From: Clostridia bacterium
Lineage (GTDB): Bacteria; Bacillota; Clostridia; Oscillospirales; CAG-272
Reading direction: 5' to 3'
Length of the DNA stretch: 24,484 nucleotides
NCBI GenBank assembly: GCA_029010655.1
Contig: JAQXKW010000161.1
Span: 1 to 24,484 of the forward strand
Numbering within the stretch: the first letter of the stretch is position 1; every line of letters begins with the position of its first letter. Shown in pieces: positions 6,199-12,645 of this stretch. The translations under genes were made by a program, and so were the position numbers. Below the pieces are notes generated by a model. That model did no database searches. It saw only the letters and a program-made list of their open reading frames with translations, and was not told the DNA's origin.

Positions 6199-8319
6199 AT
6201 GATAGATATGAAGATTTGCGATAAATTTCTTCCGGTAACCCCGGAGGAGGTAAAGGAATACGGAGTGGATACGCCGGATTTTGTATATGTGTGCGGCGAC
6301 GCATACGTGGATCATCCTTCTTTCGGTGCGGCGCTGATTTCCCGAGTGCTGGAGGCGGAAGGCTACGTTGTGGCAATGCTCCCTCAGCCTGACTATAAAA
6401 GCACAAAGGATTTCAAAAAATTCGGGCGCCCCAGACTGGGCTTTCTTGTGTCCGGCGGAAATATCGACTCCATGGTCTGCCATTATACGGCGGCGAAAAA
6501 GAAAAGGAGCAACGACTATTATTCCCCCGGCGGCAAGGCGGGTTACCGCCCCGACCGTGCGGTAATCGTTTACTGCAACCGCATACGGGAGGCTTACGGT
6601 GACGTGCCCATAATTATCGGCGGGCTTGAAGCGTCCCTTCGGCGGTGCGCCCATTACGATTACTGGGACAACAAGGTACGGCGCAGTATTCTGGTGGATT
6701 CCCGTGCGGACATTCTGTCTTACGGCATGGGAGAAAAATCCGTACTTCGCATAGCGGCGCTTCTGAACAGGGGCGTCCCCGTTAAGAAAATTCACGATGT
6801 GAGAGGCACGTCATATCTGTGTCACCGCATGGAAAAGGTGAATTTTTCCGTAGCGGGAGGAAAGCTCCCGTCGGGCGAGCCCTTCGGCTATGAGTACGAC
6901 GTTCTGAAAACAGATAAAAAAGCATATGCGGACGCCTTTGCCTTGCAGTACAGAAACAACGACGCCTTAAACGGAGAGGCAATCGTCGAGTATTACGGCG
7001 ACAGAATGCTGGTGCAGAATCCTCCCATGCCGCCGTTGGAGCGTGAGGAGCTTGACAGGGTGTATAATATTCCCTTCTGCCGCACCTATCACCCCATGTA
7101 CGAAAAGGACGGGGGAATTCCCGCAATCAACGAGGTCAAATTCTCAATAACCCATAACAGAGGCTGCTTCGGGGGCTGTAATTTCTGCGCTATCGCTTAT
7201 CATCAGGGCAGAACCGTCCGCAGCCGCTCCGTGGAAAGCGTGGTTGAGGAGGCAAAGCTTATTGCGTCCATGCCCGATTTTAAGGGATATATCCACGACA
7301 TAGGCGGACCTACCGCCAATTTCCGCCACGCCGCCTGCAAAAAACAGCTTACGGGGGGCGTTTGCCCCGACAGACGGTGCCTTGTGCCCACCCCGTGCAA
7401 AAACCTCGACCCGGACCACAGCGAGTATATAAAACTGCTGTCCGAGGTGGAAAAGATTCCGAAGGTAAAAAAAGTGTTTATCAGAAGCGGAATCCGTTTT
7501 GACTATATGCTCCTTGATAAAACCGATAAATTTTTCAAAAAGCTGGTGCGGGATCACGTCAGCGGACAGCTGAAGGTGGCGCCCGAGCATTGCACGTCCC
7601 ACGTGCTTTCCTGCATGGGAAAGCCGGACATTGCGGTGTACGACCGATTCCGTGAGAAGTTTTTCAAGCTCTCAAAGGAGTGCGGCAAGGAGCAGTATCT
7701 GGTGCCTTATCTTATGTCAAGCCACCCGGGAAGCCGCCTTGAGGACGCAGTTGAGCTGGCTCTGTATATGAAGAAAATCGGGCTGAACCCGGAGCAGGTG
7801 CAGGATTTCTATCCCACCCCGGGTACGGCGTCCACGGTAATGTACTATACGGGAATTGACCCCATGACGGGAAAGGAAGTATATACCGCCACGGATTACA
7901 GAGAAAAGCAGATGCAAAGAGCGCTTTTGCAGTACCGCCGCCCGGAGAACAGAAATCTTGTGCGTGAGGCGCTGAAAAAGTGCGGCAGAGAGGACCTTAT
8001 CGGGTATTCGCCCGATTGTCTGGTGCCTCCGGACGGGCGGAAAAAGGATAAGGCTACGGCGGAAAAGGAAAACCGAACAAAAAACCGTCCGGAAAAGAGG
8101 ACGGGAAACAGCGCAAAAAGCAAGGGGAAAAATCCGGATAACGGCAAAAAAAGAGAATTTTCCCAAAAAACCGCCCCGAAAAACAAAAATTCTTCGGCGG
8201 CAAAAAAATCAGTCGGCGGCAACGCACCGCGGAAGAACAGCTCTTCCAAAAAGGCGCCGGTATCACGGAAAAACACTCAGCACAAAAAATCCGAATCAAC
8301 GAAAAAACACCGCACATGA
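6199..8319 (+). CDS. YgiQ family radical SAM protein
   Basis: This is a 706-residue member of the YgiQ (UPF0313) family, radical SAM proteins whose reaction is not established. The N-terminal YgiQ domain is clear (FVYVCGDAYVDHPSFGAALI, then PRLGFLVSGGNIDSMVCHYT and IIIGGLEASLRRCAHYDYWD). A [4Fe-4S] motif Cys323-X3-Cys327-X2-Cys330 follows in THNRGCFGGCNFCAIAYHQG. A cysteine-rich segment (CKKQLTGGVCPDRRCLVPTPC) and the C-terminal SAM-barrel part (GQLKVAPEHCTSHVL, FYPTPGTASTVMYYTG) complete it. Residues from about 612 to the end are a Lys/Arg/Asn/Ser tail without predicted fold. GGGAG at 6191-6195 lies very close to the ATG at 6199; the next in-frame ATG at 6208 is also possible. It sits 9 bases after dxs and ends at a bidirectional terminator. 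Confidence 0.93.
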   Translation: MIDMKICDKFLPVTPEEVKEYGVDTPDFVYVCGDAYVDHPSFGAALISRVLEAEGYVVAMLPQPDYKSTKDFKKFGRPRLGFLVSGGNIDSMVCHYTAAKKKRSNDYYSPGGKAGYRPDRAVIVYCNRIREAYGDVPIIIGGLEASLRRCAHYDYWDNKVRRSILVDSRADILSYGMGEKSVLRIAALLNRGVPVKKIHDVRGTSYLCHRMEKVNFSVAGGKLPSGEPFGYEYDVLKTDKKAYADAFALQYRNNDALNGEAIVEYYGDRMLVQNPPMPPLEREELDRVYNIPFCRTYHPMYEKDGGIPAINEVKFSITHNRGCFGGCNFCAIAYHQGRTVRSRSVESVVEEAKLIASMPDFKGYIHDIGGPTANFRHAACKKQLTGGVCPDRRCLVPTPCKNLDPDHSEYIKLLSEVEKIPKVKKVFIRSGIRFDYMLLDKTDKFFKKLVRDHVSGQLKVAPEHCTSHVLSCMGKPDIAVYDRFREKFFKLSKECGKEQYLVPYLMSSHPGSRLEDAVELALYMKKIGLNPEQVQDFYPTPGTASTVMYYTGIDPMTGKEVYTATDYREKQMQRALLQYRRPENRNLVREALKKCGREDLIGYSPDCLVPPDGRKKDKATAEKENRTKNRPEKRTGNSAKSKGKNPDNGKKREFSQKTAPKNKNSSAAKKSVGGNAPRKNSSSKKAPVSRKNTQHKKSESTKKHRT

Positions 8320-8360
8320 AAAAAGCGGGGATGAGACAGTCAGGTCTCTCCCCGTTTTAT
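8320..8360. terminator. Bidirectional Rho-independent terminator between the convergent YgiQ and kinase genes
   Basis: The stem CGGGGA-(T)-GAGAC (8326-8337) pairs with GTCTC-TCCCCG (8344-8354), with one bulged base and a six-base loop. TTTTATTA follows on the plus strand and an A-run precedes it, giving a T-run on the minus strand. It can end both transcripts. Confidence 0.85.
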
Positions 8361-9436
8361 TAAATTTCTTTCACGATTTTTATCATTTGTTCCCTTTTCT
8401 CATACATGTCCTGAGCCAGCTTCAGCTGACAGCGTGCACGCACCAGATTGTGCCCCTCGTAGCAGGTTTTGAAATACTTGTCGCCGGTAATATAGTCGTC
8501 AAGAAATCTTGCGGCAAGCTCTATTGTAATGCTGAACACGCCCAGAACCATGTTATCAATTTCCGTTTGAGTCAGCGACTCCTTTACGCAGGGAATAAAC
8601 CCTTCTGCAAAGGCACGGAATTTTTCAATGTCAAGGGAAACATTGTCAAGGTCCGGCTCATCTTCAACGGCGGTGCTTGCGATGAACCTTGCTCCGTCGC
8701 CGAAATCGTACATGGCAATGCCGGGCATAACCGTGTCAAGGTCAATAACCAAAAGAGGTTCTTTTGTCCTTTTGTCAAAGAGAACGTTGTTTGATTTCGT
8801 ATCGTTGTGGGTAACTCTCGGGGGTATTTCGCCCCTTTCGTACATTCCCGAAAGGAGCGTTGCCGTCTTTTTCACGGAGCGGATATAATCCAGCTCCTCC
8901 GAAACCTCCGAAGCTCTGCCGCAGGGGTCTTTCGCCGCATTTTCAAAGAGGGCTTCAAGCCGCTTTTCGGTGTTGTGGAAATCCTTTATTGTTTCGTGAA
9001 GGGTGGAAGCGTCAAAATCGGACAGCTGATGCTGAAATTCGCCGAAGGCTTTTCCCGTGTTTTTTACAATCCGCAAATCCTCGGCGGTGTTGTACGTTAC
9101 CGCATCTACGTAGTTCGTTACACGCCAGAACGAAGCGGAACGGTCCGTGTAATAGTTTTCCCCGGTATCGATGTGATGAAAGTGGAGAGATACTTTATCC
9201 GGGTTTTTCTCCCGTATATGGCGGGTAACCCGGTCGATATTCTCCATAATTTCCGACGGTTCCTTAAAAACATAGGTGTTCACTCTCTGGAACAAATATG
9301 ATTTAACGCTTTTGCCCTGTTTGTAGGTCACCTTGTAGGTCGTGTTTATATTTCCGTTAGTAATAAGTCTGAAGGAATAAACAGTTCCGGGAAGTCTGAA
9401 TTTTTCCCCTACTGCTTTCAGGGTCTTAATATCCAT
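8360..9436 (-). CDS. APH-fold sugar kinase, N-acetylhexosamine 1-kinase (NahK)-like
   Basis: This 358-residue cytoplasmic phosphotransferase has the aminoglycoside-phosphotransferase kinase fold. The catalytic loop HNDTKSNNVLF (His210, Asp212) and the metal-binding IDLDTVMPG (231-239), followed by YDFGDGARFIASTA, match the pattern known for bifidobacterial NahK. NahK phosphorylates GlcNAc or GalNAc at C1 in the lacto-N-biose/galacto-N-biose salvage route. The N-terminal nucleotide-binding lobe (ITNGNINTTYKV, then SYLFQRVNTYVF) is also typical. The ATG at 9436 has GGAGAA five bases upstream. No lacto-N-biose phosphorylase or other salvage gene is nearby, so the sugar is inferred from motifs only; another hexose or choline-like substrate remains possible. 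It is transcribed alone from a consensus promoter and is divergent to a secreted glycoside-hydrolase-like protein. Confidence 0.82.
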   Translation of the reverse strand: MDIKTLKAVGEKFRLPGTVYSFRLITNGNINTTYKVTYKQGKSVKSYLFQRVNTYVFKEPSEIMENIDRVTRHIREKNPDKVSLHFHHIDTGENYYTDRSASFWRVTNYVDAVTYNTAEDLRIVKNTGKAFGEFQHQLSDFDASTLHETIKDFHNTEKRLEALFENAAKDPCGRASEVSEELDYIRSVKKTATLLSGMYERGEIPPRVTHNDTKSNNVLFDKRTKEPLLVIDLDTVMPGIAMYDFGDGARFIASTAVEDEPDLDNVSLDIEKFRAFAEGFIPCVKESLTQTEIDNMVLGVFSITIELAARFLDDYITGDKYFKTCYEGHNLVRARCQLKLAQDMYEKREQMIKIVKEI

Positions 9437-9482
9437 AGTTTTCTCCGAATCTCCGAATATTTCGGCGCATCACCGAAAAATT

Positions 9483-9506
9483 ATGCCGGCGGCATGCGTC
9501 GGCATT
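9483..9506. promoter_or_regulatory. Imperfect palindrome over the kinase transcription start (operator candidate)
   Basis: ATGCCGGCG (9483-9491) and CGTCGGCAT (9498-9506) are inverted with one mismatch around six bases. The site overlaps the predicted +1 region of the minus-strand promoter, a position where a repressor could act. Confidence 0.4.
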
Positions 9507-9509
9507 ACC

Positions 9510-9538
9510 ATTATATACGAAAACGCTGAATTTGTCAA
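9510..9538 (-). promoter_or_regulatory. Consensus promoter of the NahK-like kinase gene
   Basis: On the minus strand TTGACA (9538-9533), 17 bases, then TATAAT (9515-9510): both hexamers are perfect sigma-A consensus. Transcription would start near 9503, about 65 bases before the ATG. Confidence 0.85.
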
Positions 9539-9622
9539 CATAATTAAAGGGAAACTGCCGCGATAAGGGGGAACCGATTGGTTATTTCCCATAAAAAATA
9601 TAACAGTTTTGTTAAAATAATG

Positions 9623-9651
9623 TTGCATTTTTTCTCCCGTTATGATATATT
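9623..9651 (+). promoter_or_regulatory. Promoter of the DUF4091 dockerin gene
   Basis: TTGCAT (9623-9628), 17 bases, TATATT (9646-9651). The -35 hexamer sits in AATGTTGCAT, as it also does in the promoter of the next dockerin gene. Confidence 0.65.
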
Positions 9652-9685
9652 TAGAGTGAAAGAATATACGGTAAGGAGAACACAC

Positions 9686-12430
9686 ATGAAAACTCTGAAA
9701 AGAATACTCCGGGTTTTGGCGATTTGCGCCGTAACGGCGGCAATCTGCGCCGGAATATTTTCCGCAGGCGCGGTGTCGGACGATCCGGCAGACAGCTACG
9801 TAAAGCAGGATGCTCCCTACGAGGATTCTTCCATCAAGCTTTGGTTCGACTACTCTTTCCGCAAAACGCTTACCAGCGATACAAAGTCAACCGGTATGGA
9901 TACATTCTCAATCTATATGGGTAAAAATGAGATTGAGTCCGCACAGTTTGTTCTGTATTCGGATACCCAGAGAACAAATCTTTTGGCGGAGGTAACGGAT
10001 TTTACGGACGGCAACGGCAACACCCTTCCGGCACAAATCTATTACCAGATGTACGTAACCGTTTCCGACGTGAACTCAAAGACGGTGTGGGGAACAAACA
10101 ATATTATTAAAGAGGGCGAAACCCCCGATCCCGTAATGGAAATTTCAAGGCTGGGTACTACCACGAAGCCCGCATATTTCAAGCTTAACGCAGGAAAATC
10201 ACAGGCGTTCCTTATCCGTGCCACATCCTCCGAGGATACCCCGGCAGGCTGGTATTCCGCACAGCTCAATATTAAAAACGAGCAGGGACAGATTATAAAG
10301 ACCGCAACCGTGTACTGCCATGTGTGGGATTTTGTAATTTCCGATGAAACAAGAATGCAGACCGCCTTTTATATGGGCAATCAGACCCAGTACGGCGGAA
10401 CGTATCAGGAGTTTTACGACTATTTGCTGGAGAACCGTCTCAACGCAATGGACCTTCCCGGCGGAGTTGTTACTTCGGATAATCCTTATCTTACCAACCC
10501 CCGTGTAACTGCAATCAGAGTATCCGGCGTGGGCGGCGGAACAGCCAATACTTATTCCGACACCCAGTCGGTGCAGATTTCCAAGTACCCTTCAATATAT
10601 AATGACCTTTCCTCCTCCCCCGCATGGGAGCAGATAAAGGATAAGCTTTATTTCTATTCCGTTGACGAGCCCCTGCCGTATCCTCTGGTCGGAGGAAACC
10701 GTCAGACGGTGGACGATGTAAAGAGCTTTTACAGCCTGGTACAGTCCAAATGGGGAGACGACATTCGCTTCCTTGTAACCCCCTGCGAGGACTTCCCTTA
10801 TTCCGCAAGAGATAAATATTATACAAAGCCCATTGACCAGTATGCTCAGGAGGAAATAAAGGACGCCGATCAGGAAATGATCGACACAAACACCGTCCAG
10901 ATTTTCTGCCCCAGAGTATATGCCTTTACTCCCTACTCCGAGCTTCAGACCTACGGCAGAATTCTTGCCCGTGAGAACGTGGACTGTATCAGAGGCGAAA
11001 GCATTACAAGTTACAGCGGCTGCTACGGCACGGCAGGAACAGCCGTAGTAGGCAATTTCGACTGGAATGCTATGTACGGCGACACCTTTGACAGATATAT
11101 GTCTCACATAGTAAGCGAGAACAGCAAGGGTACCTACGGCGAGGAATATGAAATGTGGATGTATTCCGCAGGCATAAACAAGAGCTATACCTATACCAAC
11201 CACGTTATCGAAAATACGGGACTTCAGACAAAGCTTTTGTTCTGGCAGGCATATCAGTGCGATGTGAACGGCTACCTGTATTACGGCGTAAACAACTGGA
11301 ACGAGAGCGGAGGCACAACCGTTGAGCTTGACAAGACCGTCACCGGTTCAAGAACCGGCTCGTGGCCTGTGAATAAGTATTCCATTTCCGTTCCCGACCC
11401 CGATACGGGAACAGTGTCTACAAAATATATTTACGGCAACGGCGTCCTTTTCTACGGACCCAGAAACGGCAAAACCACCAAGGGCGTTATTGGCTCTCTC
11501 AGAGTTGAACTGCTCCGTGACAGCGTGGAGGAATATCAGATGCTGACCATGCTGGAAGACCTGAAGGGCAAGGACCGTGCAAAGGAAATCGTGTCCCAGG
11601 TTTCAACCAACGTGGTGCGCTACCTGTCGCTTTCGGGCTTTGACAGATCCGCATGGTCCTCCTCTATGGACGAATACGACATTATGGAAACGGTCCGCCG
11701 TCAGCTTGGCAACGAGCTTGAAGCGGCAACTCTTGAGGGAGAATGCGAGCATACGTGGAACGGGGGAACCGTAGCAAAAGCGGAAACCTGTACCGCCATG
11801 GGCGAGATGCTCTATACCTGTACTGCCTGCGGCGCACAGAGAACTGAGTATATCCCCACAAAGCACGAAGTCGGCACATGCTTTACTGTTGTTTCCGGAA
11901 CGGACGCAACCTGTACCGAGGACGGCGCGAAGGTAATGCAGTGCACAATCTGCGGCTTTAAGAAAACAGTTACAACCACCGCCTTCCATAACGACAGCAA
12001 GTGCTACGCATATACCTCCAAGGGCGCAAACGGACATTCCGTGGCGTGCGCATATTGCTCTGCCGCTATCAGCTCCCTTGAGGCACATACAAGCTTTAAC
12101 AGAACTACTGCGGCAACCTGTACCGAGGGCGGAAATGTAAGAAGTGTGTGCAGTCTGTGCGGATATGCGGAAGTGCTCAGCACAACTGAGGCTACGGGAC
12201 ATAACTTCGTTGACGGCTACTGCACCGTGTGCGGCGAGCCGGACCCTGACGCTCCCTCATATATTGCAGGAGACGTTGACGCAGACGGCAAGCTTACCGC
12301 TAAGGACATAAACATATTAAAGAGAGTTCTTACGGGTAAGGAATCGGAGGTTCCTGCGGCGGATGTAAACGGCGACGGCAAGCTGACCACAGCCGATGTG
12401 TCTGCTTTGAAGCGCATACTTGTATCGTAA
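9686..12430 (+). CDS. Secreted DUF4091 (glycoside-hydrolase-like) protein with Cys-X2-Cys modules and C-terminal dockerin
   Basis: This 914-residue secreted protein starts at the ATG at 9686, five bases after AAGGAGAA (9673-9680). The frame is open further upstream, but a signal peptide begins here (MKTLKRILRVLAICAV, cleavage near residue 30). Residues about 45-250 are beta-rich. A TIM-barrel-like region follows, with the strand-end motif FYSVDEP (Asp327, Glu328) where related enzymes place acidic catalytic residues. A DUF4091 region (about 515-625) contains LFWQAYQCDVNGYLYYGVNNW and LRVELLRDSVEEYQML. Residues 685-855 hold about four Cys-X2-Cys modules (TCTACG, QCTICG, VCSLCG, YCTVCG) typical of gut clostridial surface proteins. 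Residues 862-914 form a type I dockerin with two calcium loops (DVDADGKLTAKD and DVNGDGKLTTAD). Substrate is unknown; plant or host glycan binding or cleavage is inferred. Confidence 0.88.
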   Translation: MKTLKRILRVLAICAVTAAICAGIFSAGAVSDDPADSYVKQDAPYEDSSIKLWFDYSFRKTLTSDTKSTGMDTFSIYMGKNEIESAQFVLYSDTQRTNLLAEVTDFTDGNGNTLPAQIYYQMYVTVSDVNSKTVWGTNNIIKEGETPDPVMEISRLGTTTKPAYFKLNAGKSQAFLIRATSSEDTPAGWYSAQLNIKNEQGQIIKTATVYCHVWDFVISDETRMQTAFYMGNQTQYGGTYQEFYDYLLENRLNAMDLPGGVVTSDNPYLTNPRVTAIRVSGVGGGTANTYSDTQSVQISKYPSIYNDLSSSPAWEQIKDKLYFYSVDEPLPYPLVGGNRQTVDDVKSFYSLVQSKWGDDIRFLVTPCEDFPYSARDKYYTKPIDQYAQEEIKDADQEMIDTNTVQIFCPRVYAFTPYSELQTYGRILARENVDCIRGESITSYSGCYGTAGTAVVGNFDWNAMYGDTFDRYMSHIVSENSKGTYGEEYEMWMYSAGINKSYTYTNHVIENTGLQTKLLFWQAYQCDVNGYLYYGVNNWNESGGTTVELDKTVTGSRTGSWPVNKYSISVPDPDTGTVSTKYIYGNGVLFYGPRNGKTTKGVIGSLRVELLRDSVEEYQMLTMLEDLKGKDRAKEIVSQVSTNVVRYLSLSGFDRSAWSSSMDEYDIMETVRRQLGNELEAATLEGECEHTWNGGTVAKAETCTAMGEMLYTCTACGAQRTEYIPTKHEVGTCFTVVSGTDATCTEDGAKVMQCTICGFKKTVTTTAFHNDSKCYAYTSKGANGHSVACAYCSAAISSLEAHTSFNRTTAATCTEGGNVRSVCSLCGYAEVLSTTEATGHNFVDGYCTVCGEPDPDAPSYIAGDVDADGKLTAKDINILKRVLTGKESEVPAADVNGDGKLTTADVSALKRILVS

Positions 12431-12441
12431 TCTAATATTTC

Positions 12442-12480
12442 GGCGGGTGCGAAAAAATCGCGCCCGCCTTCTTTGTTTTT
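12442..12480 (+). terminator. Rho-independent terminator after the DUF4091 dockerin gene
   Basis: Arms 12442-12452 and 12458-12468 pair over 11 bases (one G-U) around a five-base A-rich loop, then TTCTTTGTTTTT. Nearly the same hairpin ends the next dockerin gene. Confidence 0.88.
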
Positions 12481-12510
12481 ACAAGTAAAATGACAAAAAT
12501 GCAAAAAATG

Positions 12511-12539
12511 TTGCATATTAACCTGAAATGTTATATAAT
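12511..12539 (+). promoter_or_regulatory. Promoter of the duplicated dockerin gene
   Basis: TTGCAT (12511-12516), 17 bases, TATAAT (12534-12539). ATGCAA at 12499-12504 forms a six-base inverted partner of the -35 hexamer, a possible operator. The predicted leader is about 100 bases. Confidence 0.75.
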
Positions 12540-12565
12540 ACAAATGTGTGTGTTTATTTAAGACG

Positions 12566-12612
12566 GTATTTTCCCTGCGGCAAGCCTCGGCGCGCCGTTT
12601 CGGGTAAAATAC
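12566..12612 (+). other. Structured leader upstream of the duplicated dockerin gene
   Basis: GTATTTT-CCC (12566-12575) pairs with GGG-T-AAAATAC (12602-12612) with a single bulge, enclosing the 10-base palindrome CGGCGCGCCG (12588-12597). No U-run follows directly. It may fold in the 5' untranslated region; no known riboswitch class was recognised. Confidence 0.4.
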
Positions 12613-12645
12613 TGCACATCTTTTATAAGAAAAGAGAGAAAAACT

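Noticed and set aside
9578..9685. Upstream in-frame start for the DUF4091 dockerin protein at 9578
   Set aside because: It precedes the predicted promoter and would bury the signal peptide; the ATG at 9686 has a strong ribosome binding site.
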